DNA from: Comamonadaceae bacterium
GTDB taxonomy: Bacteria > Pseudomonadota > Gammaproteobacteria > Burkholderiales > Burkholderiaceae_C
Direction of reading: 5' to 3'
NCBI GenBank assembly: GCA_947375135.1
Contig: CANCER010000009.1
Coordinates: forward strand, 1 to 64,000
DNA length: 64,000 nt
Every line of letters begins with the position of its first letter. Positions within the stretch are counted from its first letter, which is position 1. The notes beneath the pieces were generated by a model. It was not told the DNA's origin and did not search any database. It was given only the letters and a program-made list of their open reading frames with translations. A program made the position numbers and the translations under genes. Shown piece after piece: positions 26,329 through 37,000 of the stretch.

Positions 26329-27489
26329 ATGGAACACCCAGAACTCGCAGCCTGGCTGCGACTATTGCTCACACCCGGAGTCGGCAACACCAGCGCGCGC
26401 AAGTTGCTGACGGCCTTCGGTTTGCCCGGGAACGTGTTTGCACAATCTGAAAGCGCGCTGTCGGGCGTGGTGAGCGCAAACCAGGCCGCAGCCCTGCTGC
26501 AGGAGCCGCATGAATGTGCCGCGCTGGTCAACACCACCTGGGACTGGCTGCAGGCCGCACCCGAGTCCCGGCGCCTGCTGCCGCTGGGTGACCCGCTGTA
26601 TCCGCAAAGTCTGCTCAACACGGAAGACCCGCCCCTGCTGCTCTACGGCATGGGAATGCCGCAAGCGTGGAGCGGCAACCTGCTCAACGCGGCCAGCACC
26701 CACTGCCTGGCGCTGGTGGGCAGCCGCAACCCGAGCCCGCAGGGCGCTGCCAACGCGCACCAGTTTGCACAGGCTCTGGCGCAGGTCGGCCTGACCATTG
26801 TGTCCGGCCTGGCCCTGGGCGTAGACGGCGCCGCGCACGAGGGGGCACTGGCCGGCGCCACGGCAGGCAAGCTGGCCACCGTGGCGGTGGTGGGCACCGG
26901 CCTGGACCGCGTCTACCCCGGCAAGCACCGGGCACTGGCGCACCGGATCGCACAATGCGGGCTTTTGCTCAGCGAGTACCCGCTGGGCACCTCGCCCGTC
27001 GCGGGCAACTTTCCGCGGCGCAACCGCATTATTTCGGGCCTGTCCATCGGCACCCTGGTGGCAGAAGCCGCACTGCAATCGGGCTCGCTGATCACCGCAC
27101 GCATGGCGCTGGAACAGGGGCGCGACGTGTTTGCCATTCCCGGCTCCATCCATTCTGCGCAGTCGCGCGGTTGCCACGCGCTGATCAAGCAGGGTGCCAA
27201 ACTGGTGGAAAGTGCACAGGACGTGCTGGAAGAGCTGGCACTGGAGTTGGCCCCCCGCCCGCAAGCCGACGCCGGGCAGGTGCCCGATGACAGCACGGCC
27301 CCGTTTGACGCAGCCCCTGATTCCGCCTTGCTGGAGGCACTGGGCTTTGACCCGGCGGGCCTGGATGCCCTGCAGGCCCGCACCGGCCTGCCCACTCCGG
27401 AACTGCTGGCACAGCTCATGGCGTTGGAGCTGCAAGGCCAGGTGGCACGCCTGCCCGGCGGCCTGTTCCAACGCATGGCGCAAGCCTGA
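26329..27489 (+). CDS. dprA: DNA-processing protein DprA
   Basis: DprA loads RecA onto incoming single-stranded DNA during natural transformation. The 386-residue protein has a SAM-like N-terminal helical domain (WLRLLLTPGVGNTSARKLL) and the Rossmann-like DprA core: GSRNPSPQGAANAHQFAQAL, SGLALGVDGAAHEGAL, TVAVVGTGLDRVYPGKH, LLLSEYPLGTSPVAGNFPRR, FAIPGSIHSAQSRGCHALI. A C-terminal winged-helix DML1-like domain follows. It is paired with smg, as in many betaproteobacteria, although the usual LysM-type gene upstream is replaced here by the transporter remnant. Confidence 0.95.
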   Translation: MEHPELAAWLRLLLTPGVGNTSARKLLTAFGLPGNVFAQSESALSGVVSANQAAALLQEPHECAALVNTTWDWLQAAPESRRLLPLGDPLYPQSLLNTEDPPLLLYGMGMPQAWSGNLLNAASTHCLALVGSRNPSPQGAANAHQFAQALAQVGLTIVSGLALGVDGAAHEGALAGATAGKLATVAVVGTGLDRVYPGKHRALAHRIAQCGLLLSEYPLGTSPVAGNFPRRNRIISGLSIGTLVAEAALQSGSLITARMALEQGRDVFAIPGSIHSAQSRGCHALIKQGAKLVESAQDVLEELALELAPRPQADAGQVPDDSTAPFDAAPDSALLEALGFDPAGLDALQARTGLPTPELLAQLMALELQGQVARLPGGLFQRMAQA

Positions 27490-27520
27490 TCGCTCCAAGC
27501 CGGGGCACTGGACGGCGAGA

Positions 27521-27550
27521 CCAAGGGGGAAGTCCCGCGGTAACGCGGGA
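27521..27550. repeat. Hairpin element between dprA and smg
   Basis: TCCCGCG-GTAA-CGCGGGA forms a perfect 7-bp stem (27533-27539 with 27544-27550) with a GTAA loop. It is preceded by CCAAGGGGG (27521-27529). The CCAAGGGG and TAACGCG words match the repeat region between yaeQ and purB. No T-run follows, so it is more likely a repeat element than a terminator. Confidence 0.5.
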
Positions 27551-27578
27551 GGGCGTTTATTCCGCGCTATAGTGGCCC

Positions 27579-28046
27579 ATGTTTGAAGTGCTCACCTTTG
27601 TCTACGAAAACTACGACCCCGGCGAATCCTGCCCCGAACCGGAGCAGTTGCAGCGCAAGCTCACTGCGGTCGGTTTTGAATCCGATGAAATCGGAGAGGC
27701 CCTGGACTGGCTCAAAGGATTGGATGGGGCCGCCCATCCCCCTGCGCAGTGGCCTGCGTTGATCTCCCCGCAGCCCGGCAGCATGCGCATCTACGCGCAC
27801 CACGAACAGTTTCACCTGGGTACCGAGGCACTGGGTTACCTGGGCTTTCTGGAACACGCCTGCGCCATGCCCGCGTCCATCCGCGAGGTGGTAGTCGACC
27901 GCGCCCTGGCTGCACCGGGTGGCCCGGTACCGCTGGACGACCTGAAAATCATCATCCTCATGGTGTATTGGCGTTTTGGCCAGGAACCCGATGCACTGCT
28001 GCTGGACCAGCTCTGCGCCGACGGTAGCGAGCGGGCCGTGCATTAG
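27579..28046 (+). CDS. smg: Smg family protein (DUF494)
   Basis: This 155-residue protein matches Smg: MFEVLTFVYENY at the start, a helical N-terminal half, MRIYAHHEQFHLGTEALGYLGFLEHACAM, REVVVDRALA, LDDLKIIILMVYWRFGQEPDALLLDQL. Function is unknown; the gene is conserved next to dprA/topA. It lies 89 bases after dprA. Confidence 0.94.
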   Translation: MFEVLTFVYENYDPGESCPEPEQLQRKLTAVGFESDEIGEALDWLKGLDGAAHPPAQWPALISPQPGSMRIYAHHEQFHLGTEALGYLGFLEHACAMPASIREVVVDRALAAPGGPVPLDDLKIIILMVYWRFGQEPDALLLDQLCADGSERAVH

Positions 28047-28098
28047 CGCCTGCAAACAGCAGCGAACCACAGCCCCCGGACGGGCCTACGGACCGGGC

Positions 28099-30546
28099 TC
28101 AGGCTAGCAAGCGCTGCGGATCGGCTTCTATTTTTGCCAAGGCGTCGCGCGTCGCGCGCACGGTCAAGGCCTCTTCTTCCTGCGGCAACAACAAGCCGGC
28201 CTGCAAATAAGCGGCCAGGCGACCGGCCTGGATCAGGTAGCTGTTGCCATTCAAGGCGGCAAACAGGTTCAAGTGCTTGCGCTCGCTGCGCCAGACAAAT
28301 TGCACCTGGGTAATCCGGTGCTTGTAGTCCAGTGTGAACCACGCGCCCTGCCGCAACTCGGCAGCCCATGCCAGCATGGCAGCACTGGGCTTGGAGCCCC
28401 CGGCAGACACCACTTCGATGGAAGAGGCGTCCATGCCCAGCATCATCTCCAGGCTTTCCGAGTCCAGCGGCAAATCGCCCATGATGTCATCGCTGACAAA
28501 GTCTTCCAGATTGCCCAGACGCTGTGCCATGGCATCAATCTTTTCCTGCGGGATGGCCTGCGTCTTGGACAGGAATGCATCGGCCAGGGTGTCGCTGATC
28601 TTTTTGATATGGCCTTCCTGCTCGCTCGGCGCCATGGCCAGCAGCGTCATGCCGGAGCGCAGGCGCAACAGCAGACCGGGCAGGTCCTGGATCACGCGCG
28701 CACGTTCGGCGCGGCCGGGCTTGGCACTGGCCGCCCAGACCAGGTCGGTGGCGCATTTCTTCATGTTTTGGGTATCGTCATGCTTGGAGCCCTTGCGCAG
28801 CGCAGACACGGCGAGCACCTCGGCCCAGACCTTGAACAGAAAATCGCGAATGTCATCGCGCACCGGCATGTCCCTGAGCATGTTGCGCATCTCGATGGTG
28901 TACTGAATCGTCAGGGTTTCTTTTTGCTCTACCTGTTGCGCGACGCTGACCACTTTCTGGTTTTCACCCTTGTCGGTGAGAAACCGAGAGAGGAAAGTCT
29001 GGAACTCCTCGTGAACGATCTGGTACACCTTCTTACCGGTCTCGGGATACTGCTCGATCACTTGCACAATGCGCTTGACCTCGGTCTCCATCGCGCTGCT
29101 TTGCACGCCGGTTCCATCAAAACCCATTACGCAGGAGCCCATGCGGTCAATCAACATCCGCGCCGGGTGGTCTGCGGTGCCGAAGAAATCGGGGTCTTCC
29201 AGGGCCACGCGCAACACCGGCATTTGCAGGCGTGCGAACCAGACCCGGATGCCGGGCGGAATGCTCTCCTCGGCCAGGATGGCCTGAAACATCAGCGCCA
29301 CGATTTCTATCGTGGCCTTCTCACCCTTGGTGGCGGCCTTTTGTTTGAGTTCGGTCGTGCGCTGTCGCAGGTCGCCGGCCACACGGGCCACACCAGCCAC
29401 GCTGTAATCCTGGTACAGGGTGCCGCCCGCTGCAAACTGGGCAGCCAGCACTTGCTGCGAAAGCGCATGCGTCAGCGCGGGCGACTGCACCTGCAGCGCC
29501 GTGCCGGCAAAGTCGGCGCCGGCATTGCTGGTGAAAATGCGTTTGAGCTGACCCAACACGCCCTGTGCCCTGCTTCTGGCACGGGCCAGCGGCGTCCCGG
29601 AAGAAAGCATGCGCGTCTCTTCCGCCGGCGAATAGGCTGGAATGGGTTCACCGCCATCGATTGGCCTTACCAGGGGCGGTGTGCCCGTGCCGGACCCGGT
29701 CGCCGTGCCGGATACCTCAGCCGGTACCTGCTGGGCGGCGTTACCGCGCCAGGACAGGCGCCCCCCAAACAAACCGCTGCCCGGTGGCCGCTCAGGCGCG
29801 GGGGCAACCGAATGGCCACTCGTGCCCTGCAGTTCCTCTTCGCCGGTAGATGGCGCCTCGCCCGGCCGCACACCCATGGGGGCCCCGCCCCCGCTGGTGC
29901 GCTGCGCCTTGACGCGGTCCTTCAATTCGATGACCGGCAAAACGCCCTTGGCCACCAGGCCCTTGTTGACCCCCTGGTAGGCCTGCTGCATGCCCTCGAT
30001 CAAGCCGTGTTGCACCACCTCGCTGACCAGACTCCAGAACTCCGGCTCCATGCCGGATTGGGGCCATTGCTCCACCAGCGGCAGCACCAGCACATCGGGG
30101 CGCAGCACATCACGGCCGTCCAGCTCTTCCAGGGATTCCAGCGCCTTGATGCGAACGTACAAATCCTCCAATTCGCCCAGCACGTTGTCATGGACCGTAC
30201 GCGCCATGCGCGAGGCCAGGATCTTGTTTTCGGCCACATCGGTGCCGACCAGTTCCATGCCGCTCAAATCCTGTGGCTGGGTGTCTTTATGAAGCGGGTC
30301 CAGGCAGGCGCGCCATTCGGCGAGTGTGAGGTCCACCCAGCGTTGCCGTGCCGGCTTGTAAGCGGCCCAGGCATCCCGCCGGAGTTGGGATTCGCGTGCC
30401 AGACAGGGTTCGACGACGAGTTTGGTCAGTCGCAACGAGACGGCCTCGGCAATCCGCGCCATGGTCTTGCCCATGTCCGCCAGGTAGCGCTCACGCAGCG
30501 CTCTACCGAGCTGCAAGCGTGAGGCCAGACTGGACGACAAAACCAT
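28099..30546 (-). CDS. DUF1631 domain-containing protein
   Basis: This is a large cytoplasmic helical protein (815 residues) of the DUF1631 family, common in betaproteobacteria and Pseudomonas and of unknown function. Visible features are an N-terminal all-helical domain (MARTVHDNVLGELEDLYVRI), a low-complexity Gly/Ser/Pro-rich linker (about residues 210-320), and a helical C-terminal part (MPVLRVALEDPDFFGTADHPARM, LLRLRSGMTLLAMAPSEQE). The C-terminus resembles a PilZ-like tail (AWFTLDYKHRITQVQFVWRS), as in other DUF1631 proteins described as flagellar/c-di-GMP-linked; that link is only a suggestion. No obvious partners lie next to it. Confidence 0.88.
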   Translation of the reverse strand: MVLSSSLASRLQLGRALRERYLADMGKTMARIAEAVSLRLTKLVVEPCLARESQLRRDAWAAYKPARQRWVDLTLAEWRACLDPLHKDTQPQDLSGMELVGTDVAENKILASRMARTVHDNVLGELEDLYVRIKALESLEELDGRDVLRPDVLVLPLVEQWPQSGMEPEFWSLVSEVVQHGLIEGMQQAYQGVNKGLVAKGVLPVIELKDRVKAQRTSGGGAPMGVRPGEAPSTGEEELQGTSGHSVAPAPERPPGSGLFGGRLSWRGNAAQQVPAEVSGTATGSGTGTPPLVRPIDGGEPIPAYSPAEETRMLSSGTPLARARSRAQGVLGQLKRIFTSNAGADFAGTALQVQSPALTHALSQQVLAAQFAAGGTLYQDYSVAGVARVAGDLRQRTTELKQKAATKGEKATIEIVALMFQAILAEESIPPGIRVWFARLQMPVLRVALEDPDFFGTADHPARMLIDRMGSCVMGFDGTGVQSSAMETEVKRIVQVIEQYPETGKKVYQIVHEEFQTFLSRFLTDKGENQKVVSVAQQVEQKETLTIQYTIEMRNMLRDMPVRDDIRDFLFKVWAEVLAVSALRKGSKHDDTQNMKKCATDLVWAASAKPGRAERARVIQDLPGLLLRLRSGMTLLAMAPSEQEGHIKKISDTLADAFLSKTQAIPQEKIDAMAQRLGNLEDFVSDDIMGDLPLDSESLEMMLGMDASSIEVVSAGGSKPSAAMLAWAAELRQGAWFTLDYKHRITQVQFVWRSERKHLNLFAALNGNSYLIQAGRLAAYLQAGLLLPQEEEALTVRATRDALAKIEADPQRLLA

Positions 30547-30558
30547 GTTGGCTACATA

Positions 30559-31512
30559 TTAAACCGTAGCACCCGCGTTCGGATCGTTGGGGTCTTCTTC
30601 TTTTTTCGTGCCGCCCTTGATCAGGTCTTCGCGCTTGATGCCCAGCCACATGGCAATGGCAGCAGCGACAAAAACCGAGGAGTAAATGCCGAACAAAATA
30701 CCAATCGTCAGGGCCAGCGCAAAGTAATGCAAGGTGGCGCCGCCGAACAGCAGCATGGACAGCACCATGAGCTGGGTGCAGCCGTGGGTGATGATGGTGC
30801 GGCTGATGGTGGAGGTGATGGCGTTGTCGATGATCTCCTCGGTATTCATCTTGCGGTAGCGCCGGAAGTTCTCGCGGATCCGGTCAAAGATCACCACCGA
30901 TTCGTTCACCGAATAACCCAGCACCGCCAGCACCGCCGCCAGCACCGGCAGTGAAAACTCCCACTGGAAGAAGGCGAAGAAGCCCAGGATGATGACCACG
31001 TCGTGCAGGTTGGCGATGATGGCCGCCACGGCAAACTTCCACTCAAAGCGGATGGCCAAGTACAGCATGATGCCGGCCACCACGCAGGCCAAGGCTTTCA
31101 GGCCGTCGGCCGCCAGTTCATCGCCCACCTGCGGGCCGACAAACTCAGTGCGGCGCAGGGTGACGGTTGCATCAGCCGCCTTGAGCGCGCCCAGCACTTT
31201 TTCACTTTGCTGGGCCGAGCTGTTGCCCTTTTGCACCGGCATGCGAATCAGCACGTCGGTGGCGTTGCCGAAATTCTGCACCTGCACGTCGTTGATGCCC
31301 AGGGCATCCACCGTGCTGCGGATGGTGTTGAGGTCGGCGGGCTGGGAGTAGCTCACCTCCATCAGCGTGCCGCCGGTGAACTCCACCGACAGGTGCAGCC
31401 CGCGCGAGAACAGAAAGAACACCGCAGCCAGAAAAGTCAGGGCAGACACCGCGTTGAAAACCAGCGCATTCCGCATGAACGGAATGTCGCGGCGGATTTT
31501 GAAAAATTCCAT
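30559..31512 (-). CDS. secF: Protein translocase subunit SecF
   Basis: SecF works with SecD to drive late steps of Sec-dependent export using the proton gradient. The 317-residue protein shows the N-terminal helix, periplasmic ELTGGTLMEVSYS-like motif (VEFTGGTLMEVSYSQ), VGPQVGDELAADGL before the second helix, IANLHDVVIILGFFA, GYSVNESVVIFDRIRENFR, and NAITSTISRTIITHG, all family hallmarks. Its start lies 3 bases after secD. The cytoplasmic C-terminal tail ends in a Lys/Asp-rich stretch (KGGTKKEEDPNDPNA). Confidence 0.96.
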   Translation of the reverse strand: MEFFKIRRDIPFMRNALVFNAVSALTFLAAVFFLFSRGLHLSVEFTGGTLMEVSYSQPADLNTIRSTVDALGINDVQVQNFGNATDVLIRMPVQKGNSSAQQSEKVLGALKAADATVTLRRTEFVGPQVGDELAADGLKALACVVAGIMLYLAIRFEWKFAVAAIIANLHDVVIILGFFAFFQWEFSLPVLAAVLAVLGYSVNESVVIFDRIRENFRRYRKMNTEEIIDNAITSTISRTIITHGCTQLMVLSMLLFGGATLHYFALALTIGILFGIYSSVFVAAAIAMWLGIKREDLIKGGTKKEEDPNDPNAGATV

Positions 31513-31515
31513 TTT

Positions 31516-33408
31516 TTACTTTCCCTTTTGAACCGCAGGGGTCTGCTCTTGTGAGGCCGGGCGCCAGACGGTACCAATCGACACCGTCTTGAGCTTTTTC
31601 TGCCGTCCGTACCAGACATTGACCACCCCGCGCGAGAAGAACACGCCGGAGAACATGCTGGTCAGAATCCCCAGGCAGTGCACCACGGCAAAACCGCGCA
31701 CCGGGCCGGAGCCGAAGGCCAGCAGGGCCAGACCGGCGATCAGGGTGGTGACGTTGGAGTCGATGATGGTGGCCCAGGCGCGGTCGTAACCGGCGTGGCT
31801 GGCGGCCTGCGGCGAGGCGCCATTGCGCAGCTCTTCACGCACGCGTTCGTTGATCAGCACGTTGGCGTCAATCGCCATACCCAGCACCAGCGCCATGGCG
31901 GCCATACCCGGCAGGGTCAGCGTGGCCTGCAGCATGGACAGCACGGCCACCAGCAGCAACAGGTTGAAGGCCAGCGAGACGCTGGAGATCACACCAAACA
32001 GCACGTAGTAAACGCACATGAAGGCGGCCACCGCCAGAAAGCCCCAGGTGACGCTGTTAAAGCCCTTGGCAATGTTTTCGGCACCCAAGGAGGGCCCGAT
32101 GGTGCGCTCTTCGATGATTTCCATGGGTGCGGCCAGTGAACCGGCGCGCAGCAGCAGCGCGGTGTCGGCCGCTTCCATGGTCGTCATGCGTCCGGAAATC
32201 TGCACGCGGCCGCCGCCGATCTCGGAGCGGATCACCGGCGCGGTCACCACCTCGCCCTTGCCTTTTTCAAACAGCAGAATGGCCATGCGCTTGCCAATGC
32301 TTTCGCGCGTGACGTCCCGGAAGATGCGTGCGCCCTTGGCATCCAGCGTCAGGTGCACTGCGGCCTCCTGGGTCTGGCTGTCGAAGCCGGGCTGTGCGTC
32401 GGTCAGGTTGTCGCCGGTCAGGATGACCTGCTTCTTGACGATCACGGGCTGGCCATTGCGCTCCAGGAAGCGCTCGGTGCCAAAGGGTACGGGGCCGGCA
32501 CCGGTCTCGGCGGCACGCGCCTCGGCGCTTTCTTCGACCATGCGGATTTCCAGGGTGGCGGTGCGGCCCAGAATGTCCTTGGCCTTAGCCGTGTCCTGCA
32601 CGCCGGGCAGTTGCACCACGATGCGGTCCAGACCCTGCTGCTGGATCACCGGTTCGGCCACGCCGAGCTCGTTGATCCGGTTGTGCAGGGTGGTGATGTT
32701 CTGCTTGAGCGCCTGTTCCTGGATCTTGCGACCGGCGACCGGGTTGATGGCTGCCGTCAACTTGAATTCGGTGCCGTCGGCGGCCTCGGTGCTGATCAGC
32801 TCGGGGAACTGGTCCTGGATGATGGCCTTGGCCGCGTCCATGGCAGCCGTGTCTTTGAACTTGACTTCCACCGTCTGGCCATTGCGGGTAATGCCGTTGT
32901 GGCGCACGTTCTTTTCGCGCAGGTTGGTGCGGATGTCACCGGCCAGCGATTCAGCGCGTTTGCTGAGGGCCGCCTGCATGTCCACCTGCAGCATGAAGTG
33001 CACGCCACCGCGCAGGTCCAGGCCCAGGTACATGGGGGAGGCGTGTAAGGCGGAGAGCCAGGCCGGCGAGCGGGTCAGCAGGTTCAGCGCCACCACATAG
33101 GTGGGATCGGCCGGATCCGGGTTCAGGGCCTTCTGGATCGCGTCTTTGGCCTTGAGCTGGGTATCGGTGTTGGAGAAGCGCGCCTTGATGGAGCTGCCAT
33201 CCAGCGCCACGGCATCGGGCGTCAGGCCCGCCGCCTTGAGCGCGTCTTCGACCCGGCCCAAGGCAGCCGTGTCCAGCCGCAAACCGGCCTTGGCCACCGA
33301 CACCTGGACGGCCGGGGCTTCACCAAACACATTGGGCAGGGCATAGAGCCCCCCCACCAACAGCGCGATCAGGAGGATCGCGTACTTCCATACCGGGTAA
33401 CGGTTCAT
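31516..33408 (-). CDS. secD: Protein translocase subunit SecD
   Basis: This is the 630-residue SecD. It has an N-terminal membrane helix (YAILLIALLVGGLYALPNVF), LGLDLRGGVHFMLQVDM, periplasmic P1 with NELGVAEPVIQQQGLDRIVVQLPGV, and a C-terminal membrane domain with LPGMAAMALVLGMAIDANVLINERVREELRNG. The ATG at 33408 precedes MNRYPVWKYAILL. It forms a yajC-secD-secF cluster in transcription order, with 27 bases to yajC. Confidence 0.97.
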   Translation of the reverse strand: MNRYPVWKYAILLIALLVGGLYALPNVFGEAPAVQVSVAKAGLRLDTAALGRVEDALKAAGLTPDAVALDGSSIKARFSNTDTQLKAKDAIQKALNPDPADPTYVVALNLLTRSPAWLSALHASPMYLGLDLRGGVHFMLQVDMQAALSKRAESLAGDIRTNLREKNVRHNGITRNGQTVEVKFKDTAAMDAAKAIIQDQFPELISTEAADGTEFKLTAAINPVAGRKIQEQALKQNITTLHNRINELGVAEPVIQQQGLDRIVVQLPGVQDTAKAKDILGRTATLEIRMVEESAEARAAETGAGPVPFGTERFLERNGQPVIVKKQVILTGDNLTDAQPGFDSQTQEAAVHLTLDAKGARIFRDVTRESIGKRMAILLFEKGKGEVVTAPVIRSEIGGGRVQISGRMTTMEAADTALLLRAGSLAAPMEIIEERTIGPSLGAENIAKGFNSVTWGFLAVAAFMCVYYVLFGVISSVSLAFNLLLLVAVLSMLQATLTLPGMAAMALVLGMAIDANVLINERVREELRNGASPQAASHAGYDRAWATIIDSNVTTLIAGLALLAFGSGPVRGFAVVHCLGILTSMFSGVFFSRGVVNVWYGRQKKLKTVSIGTVWRPASQEQTPAVQKGK

Positions 33409-33435
33409 GATCGCGCCAAAGTGAGTTGAGAAAAA

Positions 33436-33768
33436 TTACTTGACCGAGCCCTTGGGCAGCACTTGCACCACCGCACCGCGCTGGATTTGCACTTCCACGC
33501 CAGCGGCGACTTCCACGCTCAGGCTGTTGTCATTGATCTTGGTGATCTTGCCCAGCATGCCACCCACGGTAACCACTTCGTCACCCTTGGCCAGCGCGTC
33601 GATCATGGCCTTGGCTTCTTTTTGTTTCTTCATCTGGGGGCGGATCATGACGAAATACAGCACCACAAACATCAGCACCAGCGGCAGCATGCTCATCAGG
33701 GTGGATTGCAAGTCACCGCCAGCGGCAGCAGCGGGAGCAGTTTGGGCAAAGGCAGAAGAAATGAACAC
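33436..33768 (-). CDS. yajC: Preprotein translocase subunit YajC
   Basis: YajC is a single-span inner-membrane accessory of SecDF. The 110-residue product starts at a GTG (33768; reads MFISSAFAQTAPAAAAGGD) with GGAG eight bases upstream. It has one transmembrane helix (MLPLVLMFVVLYFVMIRPQ), followed by a Lys-rich cytosolic segment and the conserved GDEVVTVGGMLGKITKI. An extended frame to 33864 has no support. Confidence 0.95.
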   Translation of the reverse strand: MFISSAFAQTAPAAAAGGDLQSTLMSMLPLVLMFVVLYFVMIRPQMKKQKEAKAMIDALAKGDEVVTVGGMLGKITKINDNSLSVEVAAGVEVQIQRGAVVQVLPKGSVK

Positions 33769-34028
33769 AGGCAAACTCCACAAATAGGGGGAAAACGGGA
33801 CTAAAACCACCCGGCAATCGGCCCGCGATGGGGCGTACCCGGGGGGTGCGGGACAACCCGGCATTGTACGGGGGCTGTGTGACGCGCAGGGCGGATAGGC
33901 CCAAGGCGGGCCCCAGGGATTTCAAGGGCATGCGGCGCCCGGGTGGAATGGCCACCCAAGGGCGGCTTCCAACGCTTGCCGCGCCCAGACCGAGCGACGG
34001 GCCGGGCACAGGATTTTGGGGACGTCGC

Positions 34029-37000
34029 TCAGGCCCGCTGCGCCTGCTGGTACTTGTCCAGCAACAGCGTCCACTGCTGGCGCGCCGCCTCCAGATGCCG
34101 CGCCTTGACGTGGCCAAAGCCGCGGATCTGCTCGGGGACCCGGGCAAACGCGGCGGCGGCATCACGGTTGGCTGCGCCAAGGGTGGGCAGCATGGCTTCG
34201 ATGGCTGCGCGGTATTCGCCCACCAGCGCGCGCTCGGCCTGGCGCTCTTCGCTGCGGCCGAAGATATCCAAGGCGGTGCCGCGCAGGAACTTCAGCTTGG
34301 CCAGCAGCCGCAGGGCCGTGCCCATCCAGGCGCCGAACGGCTGCTTTTGCAGCTCGCCTTTTGCATTGCGTTTGGCAAACAGCGGCGGGGCCAGGTGGTA
34401 GTTGATTTTGAAGTCGCCTTCAAACTGGGTCTGCACCCGGGCCGCAAAGCCGGCGTCGCAATGCAGGCGCGCCACCTCGTACTCGTCCTTGTAGGCCATC
34501 AGCTTGAACAGGTAGCGGGCCACGGCTTCGCTCAGCGGCAGGCTCTCACCGGTATCCAACGCGGATTCCGCTGCGCGCACCTTCTCGACAAACGCGCGGT
34601 ATTGCGCCGCATAGGCGGCGTTCTGGTATGCGGTCAAAAACGCCACGCGGTGCTGCACCAGGGCGTCCAGCGCGGCCTTGCCCGTCTTGGGTCGTGGCGT
34701 GAAGGCGATCACCTGCGCGGGTTGGAGCAGGCGCTGCACGGCAGCCGGATCAGCGGCGGCGCGGCAGCCCCAATCAAAGGCGGTCTTGTTGTTCTCCACC
34801 GCCACGGCGTTGAGCTCCATGGCGCGCATGAGCGAGGCACGCTGCAGCGGGACCCAGCCCTTTTGCCAGGCGTAGCCCAACATCATGGGGTTGGTGTAGA
34901 TGGCGTCACCCAGCACCTGCAGCGCCAGCGCGTCGGCGTCGAACGTGCCGAGATGGTCCTCGCCCACCAGCTTGGCGATGTCGCTCAGGCACTGTGCGCC
35001 GGGATTGACCCAGTCGGCGTTTTTCACAAAACCGGCTGTGGGCGCGCTGTGGGCGTTCAACGCCACATGGGTGCGGCCGTGGCGCATGCGCAGGGCCGTC
35101 TCCTGGCCCGCCACCACGATGGGGTCGCAGCCGATGATCAGGTCAGCGCTGGCCATGCCCACGCGGGTGGTGCGTATGCTGTCCTGCGTCGCGCCGATCA
35201 GCACATGGCTCCAGGTGGCACCGCCCTTTTGCGCCAAGCCACCGGCGTCCTGGGTGACGATGCCCCGGCCCTCCAGATGCGCGGCCATGCCGAGCAACTG
35301 GCCGATGGTGATGACGCCGGTGCCACCCACGCCGGCCACCACCATGCCCCAGACGCCGCCCGGGGCGCTGGCCAGATCGGCGATCACGGGTAGCGGCAGC
35401 TCGGCCAACCCGGCTGCGTGCGCTATACCTGCACCTGCACTCACGTTGGCGTGGGTGCTTGCGTGGACCGCAGACGGTCCAGAGGCAGCACCTAGCGCAG
35501 CCGCCCCCTTGGGCTTCTTCAGCTTGCCGCCCTCCACCGTGACAAAGCTGGGGCAAAAACCCTTCAGGCAGGACATATCCTTGTTGCAGCTGCTCTGGTT
35601 GATCCGGCGCTTGCGGCCCAGCTCGGTCTCCAGCGGCTCCACGCTGATGCAGTTGCTCTGCACACCGCAGTCGCCACAGCCTTCGCACACCAGTTCGTTG
35701 ATGACCACGCGGCGGGCCGGGTCCACCAGGGTGCCGCGCTTGCGGCGGCGGCGCTTTTCGGTGGCGCAGGTCTGGTCGTAAATGATGACCGTCGTCCCTT
35801 TGATCTCGCGGAACTCCCGCTGCACCGCGTCCAGCGTGTCGCGGTGCTGGATGGCGATGCCGGCCGGCAGGCCGGGCCGGTCATCGTACTTCTCCGGCTC
35901 GTCGGTGACTATTGTGATCTTGACCGCACCCTCGGCGACCATGCTGTGCGCGATCTGGATCACGCTGTGCCCTTCAGGCCGCTCACCCACCTGCTGGCCG
36001 CCGGTCATGGCCACCGCGTCGTTGTAAAGAATCTTGTAGGTGATGTTCACGCCCGCCGCGATGCTCTGGCGGATCGCCAGGATGCCGCTATGGAAGTAGG
36101 TGCCGTCGCCCAGGTTGGCAAACATGTGCTGGTCGTGGCTGAAGGGTTGCTGGCCCACCCAGGGCACGCCCTCGCCGCCCATCTGCGTGAAGCCCACGGT
36201 GGCCCTGTCCATCCAGATGGTCATGAAATGGCAGCCAATGCCGGCCATGGCACGCGAGCCTTCGGGCACTTTGGTACTGGTGTTGTGCGGGCAGCCCGAG
36301 CAGAACCAGGGCTGGCGCTCCGGGCCTTTGCCGCTGCGCAGCTCAATGGCGTGCATGGCCTGTTCCTTGGCCTGCAGGATGGCTAGCTGTGCGTCGATGC
36401 GCGCAGTGGTGTCGGCATCCAGCCCCAGCTTTTTGATGCGCCGGGCAATGGCGCGCGCAATCAGCGCGGGGTTCAGATCGGCATTGGCACGCAACAAGGT
36501 GTGCTCGCTCGGATTGGGTACCGACCATTCGCCACCGGCGCCATAGCGGTCCTCGGTATCCACCGCGTCGAACTTGCCCAGCACCGTGGGCCGCACATCG
36601 GCACGCCAGTTGTACAACTCTTCCTTGAGCTGGTATTCGATGACCTGGCGCTTCTCTTCCACCACCAGAATCTCCTGTAGGCCGGTGGCAAATTCGCGCG
36701 TCAGTTGCGCCTCCAATGGCCAGACCACGCCGACCTTGTGCAGGCGGATGCCGATGCGTCTGCAGGTGGCATCGTCCAGCCCCAGGTCGATCAGGGCCTG
36801 GCGTGTGTCGTTATAGGCCTTGCCGCTGGCGATAAGGCCGAAGCGGTCGTGCGGCCCCTCGATCACGTTGTAGTTCAGGCGGTTGGCGCGGATATAGGCC
36901 AGCGCCGCGTACCACTTGTAGTCGAAGAGCCGCGCCTCCTGTTCCAGCGCATGGTCAGGCCAGCGGATGTGCAGCCCGCCGGGCGGCAGCACAAAGTCGG

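Noticed and set aside
23746..26337. Single 863-residue hydroxylase-transporter fusion
   Set aside because: The open frame simply runs through the decayed transporter; hydroxylase has its own start and Shine-Dalgarno at 25659.
28273..30522. 749-residue frame antisense to the DUF1631 gene
   Set aside because: Low-complexity His/Gln/Arg-rich translation typical of antisense GC-rich shadow.
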